Source: Brachybacterium subflavum | Lineage (GTDB): Bacteria; Actinomycetota; Actinomycetes; Actinomycetales; Dermabacteraceae | NCBI RefSeq assembly: GCF_009299795.1 | Contig: NZ_VIGP01000001.1 | Coordinates: 372,001 to 436,000 of the forward strand | Direction of reading: 5' to 3' | DNA length: 64,000 nt | In this document: piece by piece, positions 7,394-17,291 of the stretch | Layout of the letters: the number at the start of each line of letters is the position of its first letter | Position numbering within the stretch: the stretch's first letter is position 1 | Made by a program: the position numbers and the translations under genes | Notes under the pieces: model-generated | What the model saw: the letters and a program-made list of their open reading frames with translations, nothing else | Told to the model about the DNA's origin: nothing | Databases searched by the model: none

Positions 7394-9484
7394 ATGTCGG
7401 ACGAGCAGCACACCGCCCCCTACGCGCGGCGCGACCCTCGCCTGGTGACGTTGGAGGAGGACTCCGGGTACCAGGTGCACGAACGCATCGGCGCAGGCGG
7501 CATGGGCATCGTCTACCGGGCGCACGACGCCGACGGCAACGAGGTCGCCATCAAGCTGCTGCGCCACGACATCGCCGACGACCCCCGCGCCCGTGAGCGC
7601 CTCGCCCGCGAGGTCAGCGCCCAGCGCCTCGTGCACAACGACAACATCGTGCGCATCCTCGACGCCGAGCTCGAATCGCCCGACGCCTTCGTCGTCACCG
7701 AATTCGTCCCCGGCCCGACCCTCGAGGACGCCGTGCGCGGCAGCGGAGGACTCCATCCGGAGCTCGTCCGCGAGCTCGGCATCGTCCTGTCGGAATCCCT
7801 CGACGACATCCACGCCTCCGGGGTCGTCCACCGCGACCTCAAGCCCTCCAACGTCCTGCTGCGCGGCGCGCGCGACGAGGACCTCGTGGGCTACGACCCC
7901 GACGGCTACGGCCTCGACCCCGTCATCATCGACTTCGGCATCGCCGTCGCCGCCGAGGAATCCCGTCTCACCTCCACCGGCCTGGTCATGGGCACCGCCG
8001 CGTACCTCGACCCCGAGGTCATGCGCAGCAACCGCACCGGCGAGGCCGGCGACTGGTGGGCACTCGCCGCCATGCTCGCCTTCGCCGCCACCGGACGCGA
8101 GCCCTACGGCGGCGGACGGGCCGACCTCGTGCTCCTGCGCGCGGAGCGCGGCGACATCGACGTCGACGGCGTCCCCGTCGAGCTCGCCCAGTGGTTCCGC
8201 GATGCCCTCCGCTCCGACCCCGCCGAGCGCCCCAGCCCCCGTGAGCTGCGCGAACGCCTCGACACCCTCGACCTCGACCGCTTCGAGGACCCCGGTGCCA
8301 CCGAGGCGATCGCCGCCGGGGGAGCGACCGGGGCGGCCGGGGAGAGCGAGGCGGGCGAAGGAGCGGGCGAACCGGCCACCGAAGCCCTGCCTGCGACCTC
8401 CTCGTCGGACGCCGAAGCGACCGAGGCCTTCGCCGCCGGGCGCGCCGACTCCCCGTCGGCCGGCGACCCGGACCGCACCGAGGCGCTCTCCGCGGCATCG
8501 TCCCCGGCGGGCGCCGACCCCGCGACCGAGGTCATCCCCGTCGTCCAGAATCCCACCCGCGCACTGCCCGTCGTCCCGGACGATGCACCGGCGGCCCGCG
8601 ACTCCGCCCAGCCCACCGAGGCCATCGCCGCCGGGGGCGAGACGGGAAACGAGGACGTCCGCGGGCCCGTGCGCCGAGAGCCGCCGACAGAGCGCATGGC
8701 CCCCGTGGACGACGTCCCGCGGACCGCTCCCGCCCCCGTCCCCCAGCAGCAGCCCGCACAGCAGCAGCCGGCGATGCAGCCCTGGGAACCCGCCGCCCAG
8801 CAGCCGCAGCAGGCCCAGCAGTTCCCGCCGCAGCAGATGCAGCAGCCCGGCGACGCCCTCGCCGACCCCTATGGTGCGTGGCAGCAGCCGCCGCCCCCGC
8901 GGCGCCGCATCATCGTGTGGATCGGGAACCTGATCCTCGTGGCCCTGGCAGCGATCGCGCCGTACGTCTCCCTCGCCCTGCTGCTGCTCTTCGGCGCGCT
9001 CGCCCGCACCTGGGAGCAGTCGCATCGCACCGTCCTCTCCCGCCGCTCCCGGGGATCGGCGAACGGGGCGGCGCGGACCGCCGCCGGATTCGCCGCGCCC
9101 TTCCGCTTCGTCCTCGGCCTCGTCGTCACCGCGCTGCAGGCGCTGTTCCCGCTGATCCTGGGGCTCCTCGTCGGCATGGCCGTCGACGCGGGCTTCGTGC
9201 TGCTCCGCGGGGTCCAGCCGCCCGACGCGGTCGCCTTCGCCGTCGCCATGGCGATCACGGTGCTGCTGGTCTGGGTGGGCATCGGTGCGCGCACCACCCG
9301 CGACGGTGCGCACCGGGTCGTCGAGGCCGCGACGCCCGACACCGTGTGGAGCCTGGTCGTGGGCGTGCTGCTCGTGCTCCTGCTCGGCGCGATCGTCTCC
9401 GTGGCCGTCGCCCGCGGAGGCTCCATCGACTACCTGCCCTTCTACAACCTGCCGACGCTGGATCGGATCGCCTTCTGGCGCTGA
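7394..9484 (+). CDS. Membrane-anchored Ser/Thr protein kinase
   Basis: This 696-aa protein has a Hanks-type kinase domain at about residues 25-295. It shows the glycine loop GAGGMGIVYRAHD, Lys54 in VAIKLL, catalytic HRDLKPSN (Asp148) and DFG (Asp180). A linker (about 300-416) holds six T-E-[AV]-[ILF] motifs, followed by a Gln/Pro-rich stretch. The C-terminal ~190 residues contain about four hydrophobic segments ending in RIAFWR. No PASTA or other sensor domain is seen. The start is uncertain: ATG 7376 and 7385 are also in frame, but 7394 fits a leaderless -10. The substrate is unknown. The repeated motifs could be autophosphorylation sites. Confidence 0.87.
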   Translation: MSDEQHTAPYARRDPRLVTLEEDSGYQVHERIGAGGMGIVYRAHDADGNEVAIKLLRHDIADDPRARERLAREVSAQRLVHNDNIVRILDAELESPDAFVVTEFVPGPTLEDAVRGSGGLHPELVRELGIVLSESLDDIHASGVVHRDLKPSNVLLRGARDEDLVGYDPDGYGLDPVIIDFGIAVAAEESRLTSTGLVMGTAAYLDPEVMRSNRTGEAGDWWALAAMLAFAATGREPYGGGRADLVLLRAERGDIDVDGVPVELAQWFRDALRSDPAERPSPRELRERLDTLDLDRFEDPGATEAIAAGGATGAAGESEAGEGAGEPATEALPATSSSDAEATEAFAAGRADSPSAGDPDRTEALSAASSPAGADPATEVIPVVQNPTRALPVVPDDAPAARDSAQPTEAIAAGGETGNEDVRGPVRREPPTERMAPVDDVPRTAPAPVPQQQPAQQQPAMQPWEPAAQQPQQAQQFPPQQMQQPGDALADPYGAWQQPPPPRRRIIVWIGNLILVALAAIAPYVSLALLLLFGALARTWEQSHRTVLSRRSRGSANGAARTAAGFAAPFRFVLGLVVTALQALFPLILGLLVGMAVDAGFVLLRGVQPPDAVAFAVAMAITVLLVWVGIGARTTRDGAHRVVEAATPDTVWSLVVGVLLVLLLGAIVSVAVARGGSIDYLPFYNLPTLDRIAFWR

Positions 9485-9645
9485 GCGCAGCGGCCTGCCG
9501 ACGGGCTCGCGGTGATCACCGCCACGACCCTCCAGGCACGGTCAGGACCCGTCGGTAGACTGCGCGGCGCGCACGGGTCGAGACCGGGCGCGCACGACCG
9601 AGACCCCGCCGCCCGCGCGGCGGCGAGAAGGATCCGAGGAGGATC

Positions 9646-10419
9646 ATGGCCGCATCGAACGCCCAGGATCGCCGCGAGGCCCAGCGCGAGGCGATCCGCC
9701 AGCAGCGCCAGGCCGAGCTCAAGCGCCAGCGCAACGTCCGCACCGCCGTGATCGCAGCGGTCGTCGTGGTCGTGCTCCTCATCGCCGGCGGCATCGGATA
9801 CCTGATCTGGAACGCGACCCGCCCCGAGGGGCCCGTCGCGACGCCCGCGGGCGTCTCCGAGGGGCAGCCGTACTACTCCCTCGGCGCCCCCGAGGACTCG
9901 GGCAAGCCCGTGGTCGAGCTGCACGTGGACTTCATGTGCCCGGTATGCGGCCAGTTCGAGGAGATCAACGGCAAGGATCTGCGCACCATCGTCGACAAGA
10001 AGGAGGCGACGGTGCACCTCTACACGCGGCGCATGCTCGACGCGAATTCCACGACGGGCGACTACTCGACACGCGCCGCGAGTGCCGCCGCCTGCGTCTA
10101 TGACGACGATCCCGACAACTTCATGGACTTCCAGACCTCGCTGTTTGACAACCAGCCGGCCGAGGGCAGCGCCGGTCTGAGCAACGATCAGCTCGCGGAG
10201 TACGCGAAGAAGGCCGGCGCGAGCGACTCCGTGACCAGCTGCATCGACGACAGCACCTACAAGGGGTGGGTGCGCAACGTGGTCGAGCCCGCCGCCAAGA
10301 AGGACGCCGACGGCGCCGGCACGCCCTACGTGAAGGTCGACGACACGGTCCTCGACTCCACCAAGTGGAGCCAGGAGGGCGTGTTCCTCAAGGCCGTCGA
10401 GGACGCGGCCAAGGGCTGA
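9646..10419 (+). CDS. DsbA-like thiol-disulfide oxidoreductase, membrane-anchored
   Basis: This 257-aa protein has a charged cytoplasmic N-terminus (residues 1-30), one transmembrane helix (about 31-53) and an extracytoplasmic thioredoxin-fold domain. The active site is CPVC in HVDFMCPVCGQF, and the cis-proline loop is GTPYVKVDD. Two further cysteines (AAACVY, TSCID) lie in the helical insert. The layout matches actinobacterial DsbA/Thioredoxin_4 proteins that form disulfides in secreted proteins. ATG 9646 follows GAGGATC at 9639-9645. A possible -10, TAGACT, lies at 9556-9561. A hairpin follows the stop, so the gene looks monocistronic. Confidence 0.85.
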   Translation: MAASNAQDRREAQREAIRQQRQAELKRQRNVRTAVIAAVVVVVLLIAGGIGYLIWNATRPEGPVATPAGVSEGQPYYSLGAPEDSGKPVVELHVDFMCPVCGQFEEINGKDLRTIVDKKEATVHLYTRRMLDANSTTGDYSTRAASAAACVYDDDPDNFMDFQTSLFDNQPAEGSAGLSNDQLAEYAKKAGASDSVTSCIDDSTYKGWVRNVVEPAAKKDADGAGTPYVKVDDTVLDSTKWSQEGVFLKAVEDAAKG

Positions 10420-10452
10420 GCGCCCTCGGTCCTCGCCGATCGCGCCCGGGGC

Positions 10453-10489
10453 CTGCGGTCCGGTACCCTTTCGGGGTGCCGGACCGCAG
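10453..10489 (+). terminator. Hairpin terminator after the DsbA-like gene
   Basis: Two 16-nt arms, CTGCGGTCCGGTACCC and its complement with one T-G wobble, are separated by 5 nt. The loop side holds TACCCT at 10464-10469, which could also be the -10 of the tRNA gene that starts 35 nt later. Confidence 0.6.
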
Positions 10490-10503
10490 TCGTCCGGGCA
10501 CCC

Positions 10504-10575
10504 GCTGGAGTGGCGCAACGGTAGCGCACCTGTCTTGTAAACAGGCGGTTGCGAGTTCGAATCTCGTCTCCAGCT
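10504..10575 (+). tRNA. tRNA-Thr (anticodon TGT)
   Basis: The 72-nt sequence folds as a full cloverleaf. The acceptor stem is GCTGGAG/CTCCAGC, the D stem GCGC/GCGC, and the anticodon stem CCTGT/ACAGG with loop CTTGTAA. The anticodon TGT is at 10536-10538. The T-arm is GCGAG-TTCGAAT-CTCGT. The discriminator base is T and CCA is not encoded. No integrase or attachment-site duplication is seen beside it. Confidence 0.96.
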
Positions 10576-10596
10576 CTTCGACCCCTCAGCTCTGGG

Positions 10597-12042
10597 TCAG
10601 TCCATCGCAGCGTGGCGCTCGAGGAACTCGAAGACCTCCGTGTCGTCGACGCCGGGGAAGCGGCCCGAGGGCAGGGCGGCGAGCACCTGGGTGTGCATGC
10701 GCGCGCTCGGCCAGGCGGCGTCGGCCCAGCGATCGGCGAGGCCGGCCGGGGGCCGGGTGCAGCACGACTCGTCGGGGCAGGTGGACACCTGCCGCTGGCG
10801 CGTCGCGCGGCCGCGGAACCACTTGGCGTCGTCGAAGCCCACGCCGAAGGTGATCGAGAAGGCGCCGTGCGGGCCGGAGCCGGTCTGGGTGGACGACCAG
10901 AAGGTGCCGCCCACGGTGTCGGTGTACTGGTGGTTCTCGGTGGTGCGGTTGCCGCGGTGCCCTGCGCGGCGCGCGACCCATTTGCGGCACACGATCTGGC
11001 CCTCGACCGCGCCGGTGACGTCGGTGGGGATCGGCAGGTCGTCGTTCTCGTACGCCTTGTGGATCTCGCCGTCGGCCCCGACCCGCAGGAAGTGCACCCG
11101 CACCCCGTGATGGGCAGTCAGCAGGTTCGTCATCCGCAGGGCGGCCTGCTCGTGGGTGACGCCGAAGGCATCGCGGAAGTCCTCGACCGCGAGGTCCCGG
11201 CGCTGCTTCGCGTCGCTGAGGAAGTCCGTCGCCTGCCGCTCGGGCATCAGGCAGCAGGCCGCGAAGTAGGCGATCTCGAGCCGCTGCCGCAGGAACTCCT
11301 CGTAGGAGGAGGGCGGGGTGTGGCCGAGCACGCGGTGCGCCATGGCCTGCAGCGCCATCGACCGCAGGCCGTTGCCGCCGGGGATCGAGGACGGCGGCAG
11401 GTATATCCGCCCCTGCTCGAGGTCGGTGATGGTGCGGGTGGAGCGCGGCAGGTCGTCCACGTGCAGCAGTCGGAAGCCCAGGTGCTCGGCCATCAGCGCG
11501 ACCTCGCGGTGCGTGAGCGCGCCGACCTCGTGGCCGGCGACGGCGACGATCTCCTCGGCCGCCGCCTCGATCGCCGGCAGGTGGTTGTCCTGCTCGCGCA
11601 TCCAGCGCCGCAGCTCCGTGTTCGCCCGGCGCGCCTCCTCGGGCGTGGCCGTCGCCTCGAGGGCCTTGCGGTCCAGCTCCTGCAGGGTCCGCACCAGCGC
11701 CGCGAGGGCGTCGTGGGGGAGCGTGCGCGAGATCCTCACCGGCGGCACGCCGAGCGCGGCGAACTGGGGTCCGGCCTGCAGACGGGCGAGCTCGAGCTCG
11801 AGAGCGGAGCGGGCATCCGGCGGCTCCTCGGAGAGCAGGTCCACGACCTCGACGTCCAGGGCCGCGGCGATCCCGGGCATCTCCGGCGCGCGCACGGCGC
11901 GCTTGCCGTTCTCGACGAGGGACAGGGTGCTCGCGGTGGTGCCGAGCTGCTCGGCGAGATCCGCGAGCGTGAGGCCCGCGCGGGAGCGGAAGTGCCGGAT
12001 GCGGGCGCCCATCACCCGAGTGCGGTCGTCGTCGACTCTCAT
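10597..12042 (-). CDS. RamB-like XRE / ImmA-IrrE family transcriptional regulator
   Basis: This 481-aa regulator has an XRE helix-turn-helix at about residues 10-65 ([19 protein letters not shown]). An IrrE/ImmA-like domain follows, and the C-terminal region is Cys-rich ([10 protein letters not shown]). This is the layout of the RamB/short-chain fatty acyl regulator family, which controls acetate, propionate and glyoxylate metabolism in actinobacteria. The usual HExxH of the peptidase-like domain reads MAHRVLGH here, so proteolytic activity is doubtful. It is transcribed away from ppsA, so the shared 147-bp gap is the likely control region. A leaderless -10 (TATGCT) supports ATG 12042. Confidence 0.83.
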   Translation of the reverse strand: MRVDDDRTRVMGARIRHFRSRAGLTLADLAEQLGTTASTLSLVENGKRAVRAPEMPGIAAALDVEVVDLLSEEPPDARSALELELARLQAGPQFAALGVPPVRISRTLPHDALAALVRTLQELDRKALEATATPEEARRANTELRRWMREQDNHLPAIEAAAEEIVAVAGHEVGALTHREVALMAEHLGFRLLHVDDLPRSTRTITDLEQGRIYLPPSSIPGGNGLRSMALQAMAHRVLGHTPPSSYEEFLRQRLEIAYFAACCLMPERQATDFLSDAKQRRDLAVEDFRDAFGVTHEQAALRMTNLLTAHHGVRVHFLRVGADGEIHKAYENDDLPIPTDVTGAVEGQIVCRKWVARRAGHRGNRTTENHQYTDTVGGTFWSSTQTGSGPHGAFSITFGVGFDDAKWFRGRATRQRQVSTCPDESCCTRPPAGLADRWADAAWPSARMHTQVLAALPSGRFPGVDDTEVFEFLERHAAMD

Positions 12043-12048
12043 ATTTTG

Positions 12049-12054
12049 AGCATA
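12049..12054 (-). promoter_or_regulatory. -10 hexamer TATGCT for the leaderless RamB-like gene
   Basis: On the minus strand TATGCT is followed by six bases and then ATG 12042, with no Shine-Dalgarno. The flanking 12043-12090 stretch is locally AT-rich and holds TCGATCTTCGATCGA, a possible regulator site. Confidence 0.6.
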
Positions 12055-12189
12055 CGTGAAGAAGCATCGATCTTCGATCGAATCTCTCGTGTTCTGCGGC
12101 CGACGGGGACCTCAGAGTGGTTCCACGGCCGACGGATGCCCCGTCGGCCCGGCCGGGAGCTCCTCCCGGCCCGCCCCACGAAAGGCACG

Positions 12190-14655
12190 ATGATGACGCA
12201 GCTGACGACGCGCCCCGCTCCCGCCACCGCTCCCGCGAGCGACGCCCCGGGAGATCTGGTGCTCCCGCTCGAATCGGTGGGCCTGGACGATCTCGCCCGC
12301 GTGGGAGGCAAGAACGCCTCGCTCGGCGAGATGCTCGGCGCCCTCGCGGACCTGGGAGTGCGGGTGCCCGGCGGCATCGCGACGACGGCCGGGGCCTTCC
12401 GCCGGCACATGGCCGCCACCGGTCTCACCGAGGAGATCAGCGCGCAGCTGGCGCAGCTCGACGTCGAGGACACCACCGCCCTCGCCCGCGTCGGGGCCCG
12501 CATCCGCGAGCGTGTCGAGAACGCGCCGCTCGCGCCCGAGCTCGAGGATGCTGTGCGCACGGCCTTCGCGCGCCTCGAGCAGGAGTCGCCGGAGGGGACG
12601 CGGGGCGCCTCCTTCGCGGTGCGCTCGAGTGCGACCGCCGAGGACCTGCCCGACGCCTCCTTCGCCGGGCAGCAGGACACTTACCTCAACGTGCGCGGGA
12701 TCGACGCCGTGCTCGACGCGGTGCGGAAGGTGTTCGCCTCCCTGTTCACCGATCGCGCGATCGCCTACCGCGTGCATCACGGCTTCCTGCACGACGAGGT
12801 CGCGATCTCCGTGGGCATCCAGCGCATGGTGCGCTCCGACCTGGCCGCCGCCGGCGTCATGTTCACCCTGGACACCGAGTCCGGCTTCGAGGACGCCGTG
12901 TTCATCACCAGCGCCCACGGCCTCGGCGAGGGCGTGGTGCAGGGAGCCGTGGACCCCGACGAGTTCACCGTGCACAAGCCCGGCCTGCGTGCGGGCCGCC
13001 CCGCGATCCTGCGCCGCCACCTGGGCGGCAAGGACCGGAAGATGGTGTTCACGGACGATGCGCGCGTCGGGCGCACCACGGCCTTCGAACCCACCGAGCC
13101 CGCCGATCGCGGCCGCTTCTCGCTGAGCGACGAGGACGTCGCCGAGCTCGCCCGCATCGCCCTGACCATCGAGGAGCACTACGGGCGGCCGATGGACATC
13201 GAATGGGGCAAGGACGGCATCGACGGCACTCTCCACATCCTCCAGGCGCGTCCCGAGACCGTGGTCTCGCGCCGCGCCGCCGGCACCATCGAGCGCCACC
13301 GCCGGGTGGGCGAGGCGCCCGTGCTCACCGAGGGCCGCGCGATCGGCCAGAGGATCGGCAAGGGCGCCGTGCGCCGCCTCGGGAGCCCCGACGAGATGCA
13401 CGACTTCCGGCCCGGCGACGTGCTCGTGGCCTCGATGACCGATCCCGACTGGGAGCCGATCATGAAGCGCGCGGCGGCGATCGTCACCGACCGCGGCGGA
13501 CGCACCTGCCACGCCGCGATCATCGCGCGCGAGCTCGGCATCCCCGCCGTCGTCGGCACGGGCGATGCGACCCGCCGGCTCCAGGACGGTCAGGAGGTCA
13601 CGGTCTCCTGCGCCGACGGCGAGACCGGACTCGTGCTCGAGGGGCTGCTGGAGACCGACGTCGAGACCATCGAGGTGGGGGAGCTGCCCGAGATCGACGT
13701 CGACCTCATGCTGAACCTCGCCAACCCCGACCTCGCGCTCTCCGCCGCGGCCCTGCCGAGCACCGGCGTGGGCCTCGCGCGGATGGAGTTCGTCATCAAC
13801 CGCCAGATCGGCATCCACCCGCTCGCCCTCCTGGACCCCGAGCGGCAGAGCGCCGGGGTGCAGGAGCAGATCGTGCGCGCGACCAGCGCCGACGCCTCAC
13901 CCCGCGAGTTCTTCGTACGGCGCCTCGCGGAGGGCGTCGCGACCATCGCCGCCGCCTTCGCGCCGCGTCCGGTGATCGTGCGCCTGAGCGACTTCAAGTC
14001 CAACGAGTACGCCGGGCTCGTGGGCGGCGAGGTCTTCGAGCCCGAGGAGGAGAACCCGATGATCGGGTTCCGCGGCGCCTCACGCTACCTCTCCGAGCAG
14101 TTCGCCGAGGCCTTCGCCCTCGAGTGCGAGGCGCTGCGGCGCGTGCGCGAGGACATGGGACTGGAGAACCTGCGGATCATGATCCCGTTCGTGCGCACGC
14201 CGGAGGAGGCCCGGGGCGTCGTCGAGCGCCTGGCCTCCCACGGCCTCGCGCGCGGCAGGGACGGGCTGCAGGTCGTGATGATGTGCGAGATCCCCGCCAA
14301 CGCGCTGAACGCCCCGGCCTTCCTCGAGCACGTGGACGGCTTCTCGATCGGCTCCAACGACCTCACCCAGCTGACCCTGGGGATCGACCGCGACTCAGCA
14401 CTCGTGGCCGACGCCTTCGACGAGCGCGACCCCGCGGTGCTGCAGCTCATCGACCTCGCGATCCGGGCCTGCCGGGAGCGCGGGAAGTACGTCGGGATCT
14501 GCGGTCAGGCCCCGAGCGACCATCCCGAGCTCGCCGAGCACCTGCGGCGCGCGGGCATCGGCTCGATCTCGCTGAACCCGGACACCGTCGTGGACACCTG
14601 GATGCGGATCGCGGGCCGGGGCGAGGGGCAGAGTGAGGGTCAGAAGGTCTCGTAA
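12190..14655 (+). CDS. ppsA: Phosphoenolpyruvate synthase
   Basis: This 821-aa enzyme converts pyruvate and ATP to PEP, AMP and phosphate for gluconeogenesis. Domains in order are the N-terminal ATP-grasp region ([14 protein letters not shown] near residue 40, [19 protein letters not shown]), the phosphohistidine swivel domain ([20 protein letters not shown]) and the C-terminal PEP barrel ([32 protein letters not shown]). The length matches PpsA and exceeds that of a lone rifampin phosphotransferase-type ATP-grasp protein. Start ATG 12190 follows GAAAGG; ATG 12193 is equally possible. It is divergent from a RamB-like regulator, which suggests control by acetate or acyl-CoA status. The 3' end overlaps the convergent gene by 16 bp. 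Confidence 0.92.
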   Translation: MMTQLTTRPAPATAPASDAPGDLVLPLESVGLDDLARVGGKNASLGEMLGALADLGVRVPGGIATTAGAFRRHMAATGLTEEISAQLAQLDVEDTTALARVGARIRERVENAPLAPELEDAVRTAFARLEQESPEGTRGASFAVRSSATAEDLPDASFAGQQDTYLNVRGIDAVLDAVRKVFASLFTDRAIAYRVHHGFLHDEVAISVGIQRMVRSDLAAAGVMFTLDTESGFEDAVFITSAHGLGEGVVQGAVDPDEFTVHKPGLRAGRPAILRRHLGGKDRKMVFTDDARVGRTTAFEPTEPADRGRFSLSDEDVAELARIALTIEEHYGRPMDIEWGKDGIDGTLHILQARPETVVSRRAAGTIERHRRVGEAPVLTEGRAIGQRIGKGAVRRLGSPDEMHDFRPGDVLVASMTDPDWEPIMKRAAAIVTDRGGRTCHAAIIARELGIPAVVGTGDATRRLQDGQEVTVSCADGETGLVLEGLLETDVETIEVGELPEIDVDLMLNLANPDLALSAAALPSTGVGLARMEFVINRQIGIHPLALLDPERQSAGVQEQIVRATSADASPREFFVRRLAEGVATIAAAFAPRPVIVRLSDFKSNEYAGLVGGEVFEPEEENPMIGFRGASRYLSEQFAEAFALECEALRRVREDMGLENLRIMIPFVRTPEEARGVVERLASHGLARGRDGLQVVMMCEIPANALNAPAFLEHVDGFSIGSNDLTQLTLGIDRDSALVADAFDERDPAVLQLIDLAIRACRERGKYVGICGQAPSDHPELAEHLRRAGIGSISLNPDTVVDTWMRIAGRGEGQSEGQKVS

Positions 14656-16031
14656 CCCGACTTCGCGACGGTGAAGCCGTGCCCAGTCTTCACGTTCCAG
14701 CAGGTCATCCCGTCCGACTCGCTCCTGCAGGCGCTGTCGCCCTGCGTCGCGCTCTGGTCGTACGCGAGGGTGGTCGGGGAGTCCCCGCCGAAGGTCGTGC
14801 CGCACTCCAGGTCTGCCTTCTTGTCGGCGACGCTGATCGAGAACGGACCCGAGGAGCAGTCCTCGCTGTCTCCCCCGAAGGAGCGGTCCTCCAGCGAGCA
14901 GCCCACCGAGTCGTCGTCGAGGCTGCAGGTGATGTTGCCGGTGGGGGAGACCACCCGGCTGAGTTCCTTGGCGTCGTCGGGGGCCGGGGACTTGTCCTTC
15001 GCCTCGGTCGACTCCTCGTCCTTCTCGTCATCCGACGCGCTCGGCTTCTCGGAGGGCTCCTTCGAGGCCGACGAGCTCGCGCTGGTCTGCTGCGCGGACT
15101 CGTCGTCACCGCCGGAGAAGAAGGAGCGCAGGCCGAAGATCGCCACCAGGGCGACGATGAGCGCGAGCAGCAGGCACCCGCCGCACGCCCACCAGGTGGC
15201 GCGGCTGCGGCCCGAGTCCTCGTCCCCGCCGTCGTCGTGCCCGTCCTGCTCGTCGTACTCGTCATGCCCGGCGTAGGCGGCTCCGGCCTGCACGGGCTCC
15301 TCGAAGTTCGCGGTCGGGGCCGGAGCCGGGTAGCCGTACCCCTGGTCCGATGCGGGAGCCGACTGCGAGGGCGAGGGCATCGACGGGGCCGAGGCGGCGG
15401 GCCCGAGCGGGACGACCCCGCGGTCTGGCTTCACGTGGCGCACCGTGCCGCTCGAGGCGGCGGGCTCGGTCACCGGGTGCTCCTGCGGCGGCTTGATCGG
15501 CGGCAGGGCGGGGGCCGACGCCGGAGCGTCCGCGACCGGCGGCAGTGCCCATGCCGACTGCGCGTCGGGATCTCCACCGGGCGCGGTCGGCGGTTCCTGG
15601 CCCGAGGCAGCCGCCGCGGCGGACCGGGGCGGCTCGCTGCGCAGGGGAGCGGGGGCGTCGGAGGGGGCCATGGCCTGGGTGGGCGGGCCGTCGTCGCCCT
15701 CGGGGGCCGCGGGGGCGGGGTCCGTGGAGTCGGTGCGCTGGATCTGCCGGGTGGCGAGCACGTCGCCGGTGTCCTCGAGATCGCCGTCCGGATCGGGAGC
15801 TGCCTGCTGCGCCTGATCGGGCTCCGCCGCGTCGGGCTGCTGCGCCTCCCTCTTCGCGCGCACGCGCGCGTTCGTCGCGAAAATCCACTGCCGCGCCACG
15901 TCGGGGCAGGAGGGGTTGTCGACCAGGAGCCCGTGCAGCTGCGGGTGCCGCTCGGTGAGCTCCATCAGCCTCTCGGGCGAGGTGCTCGGGTCCTGGGCCT
16001 CCTCGGCGGGCGACCGGGGGGTCTCGTTCAC
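14640..16031 (-). CDS. LRV-repeat membrane protein with Cys-rich extracellular domain
   Basis: This 463-aa protein begins with a variant leucine-rich-repeat segment (residues ~8-60, [20 protein letters not shown] and CPDVARQWI). A long Pro/Ala/Glu-rich disordered region follows, then one transmembrane helix ([18 protein letters not shown]), a Ser/Asp/Glu-rich stalk, and a C-terminal domain with six cysteines (NITC, VGC, EDC, LEC, SAC, MTC) that likely form three disulfides. Similar layouts occur across actinobacteria without known function. GTG 16031 has CAGGAGA just upstream. The DsbA-like protein elsewhere in this window would be a plausible oxidant. I cannot assign a role. Confidence 0.75.
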   Translation of the reverse strand: MNETPRSPAEEAQDPSTSPERLMELTERHPQLHGLLVDNPSCPDVARQWIFATNARVRAKREAQQPDAAEPDQAQQAAPDPDGDLEDTGDVLATRQIQRTDSTDPAPAAPEGDDGPPTQAMAPSDAPAPLRSEPPRSAAAAASGQEPPTAPGGDPDAQSAWALPPVADAPASAPALPPIKPPQEHPVTEPAASSGTVRHVKPDRGVVPLGPAASAPSMPSPSQSAPASDQGYGYPAPAPTANFEEPVQAGAAYAGHDEYDEQDGHDDGGDEDSGRSRATWWACGGCLLLALIVALVAIFGLRSFFSGGDDESAQQTSASSSASKEPSEKPSASDDEKDEESTEAKDKSPAPDDAKELSRVVSPTGNITCSLDDDSVGCSLEDRSFGGDSEDCSSGPFSISVADKKADLECGTTFGGDSPTTLAYDQSATQGDSACRSESDGMTCWNVKTGHGFTVAKSGYETF

Positions 16032-16181
16032 GTGGTTCTCCTGTCGGTGGGCGCCGTGCGCGCTGCCCGTCTCCGGGCGCGCGGCGAGGGCGGCGCTGTG
16101 CGCAGTCACCCGAGGATGCCACATGCCCCGGTCGGCGGGTCGAGCGGGATGTGATCTGGCGGACCCTCGAGCACTCTTCAG

Positions 16182-16200
16182 TGAGGGCAGCCTTGCCTGG
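16182..16200 (+). promoter_or_regulatory. IdeR/DtxR-like iron box
   Basis: TGAGGGCAGCCTTGCCTGG agrees at 12 of 19 positions with the iron-box consensus TTAGGTTAGCCTAACCTAA, including AGG, AGCCT and CCT. It lies between TTCAGT (16177-16182) and CACAAT (16201-16206), a plausible -35/-10 pair, so repressor binding would block the promoter of the siderophore gene. Confidence 0.55.
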
Positions 16201-16273
16201 CACAATGGTCGTGCGCCCTGCTGTTCCGCCCCGCAGCCCCGCGCTGCCCGCCCGCACATCCGAAGGAGCTGCT

Positions 16274-17260
16274 GTGACGCGTCCGTCCACCACCGCCCAC
16301 CTGGCCGAGGTCCTCCGCGTCGAGGACCTGGCCCCCGCCTTCCGCCGCGTCGTGCTGGGCGGCGAGGGCATGGCGGAGTTCGGCATCGACCACCACCCTC
16401 TCGACCAGCGCTTCAAGCTCATCATCCCGCCGGGCGGCGGTGATCCGGCCTTCGACCTCGTGGACTTCCTCGAGACCCACCAGAGCGAGGACCTCTCCTG
16501 GTACCAGGCCTGGCTGCAGGTCGACGAGGACGTGCGCGGAGCCATGCGCACCTACACGATCCGCGACTGGGACGAGGCCGCCCGCGAGCTCGTCGTCGAC
16601 ATGGTCCTGCACACCGACGAGCACGGCGTCGGCGGGCCCGCCGGCAGCTGGGCCCAGGCCGTGCACCCCGGTGGGCGCCTGCACCTCATCGGTCCCAGCC
16701 GCGGCGGGGAGCACTCGCGCAGCGGCATCGAGTTCGAGCCGCGCGGCGCGAAGGACCTGCTGCTCGTGGGCGACGAGACCGCGGTGCCCGCGATCGCCTC
16801 GATCCTCGACTCCCTGCGCGGGTCCGACGTGCGCGGCAGGGCCCTCCTCGAGGTGCCGACGGCCGCCGACCGCCTGGATCTCGAAGGGCCGACGGGCGTC
16901 GAGGTCGTGTGGCTGGCCCGCGACGGCGCCGAGCACGGCACCCTGCTCGAGCCCGCGGTGCGCGAGGCCGTCGCATCCGATGCGGATCTGCCCGCCGATC
17001 CGTCGGCCGGCGATCGCATCGCGCTCGAGGACGTCGACATCGACTCCACGATCCTCTGGGAGGTCCCCCAGCAGCTCACCCACGCCGCCCACGGCAGCAC
17101 CTCCGAGGTCCACCCCGACGAGCGCCCCTTCTACGCCTGGATCGCGGGCGAGGCGGGCGTGGTCAAGCGCCTGCGCCGCTACCTCGTGCGCGAGATCGGG
17201 GTGGACCGCAAGCAGGTCGCCTTCATGGGGTACTGGCGGATCGGCCGCGCCGAGGGCTGA
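16274..17260 (+). CDS. Siderophore-interacting protein (FAD/NAD(P)H ferric reductase)
   Basis: This 328-aa SIP-family flavoprotein should reduce ferric siderophores inside the cell to release iron. Features are the FAD-binding RTYTIRDWD (about residue 95), HTDEHGVGGPAGSWAQ, the NAD(P)-domain start GDETAVPAIASIL, and the C-terminal FYAWIAGEAGVVKRLRRYL followed by MGYWRIGRAEG. The length is slightly above the usual ~280 residues because of acidic insertions. GTG 16274 follows AAGGAG at 16263-16268. The iron box at the promoter fits iron-dependent repression. No siderophore transporter is adjacent, so it may serve several uptake systems. Confidence 0.88.
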   Translation: MTRPSTTAHLAEVLRVEDLAPAFRRVVLGGEGMAEFGIDHHPLDQRFKLIIPPGGGDPAFDLVDFLETHQSEDLSWYQAWLQVDEDVRGAMRTYTIRDWDEAARELVVDMVLHTDEHGVGGPAGSWAQAVHPGGRLHLIGPSRGGEHSRSGIEFEPRGAKDLLLVGDETAVPAIASILDSLRGSDVRGRALLEVPTAADRLDLEGPTGVEVVWLARDGAEHGTLLEPAVREAVASDADLPADPSAGDRIALEDVDIDSTILWEVPQQLTHAAHGSTSEVHPDERPFYAWIAGEAGVVKRLRRYLVREIGVDRKQVAFMGYWRIGRAEG

Positions 17261-17291
17261 GCCCCGGCGCGGCCCGTCGGTTCGTTGTGCC

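Noticed and set aside
10504-10575. tRNA-Thr as an integration site of a genomic island
   Set aside because: No integrase follows and no duplicated 3' tRNA segment is visible in the window.
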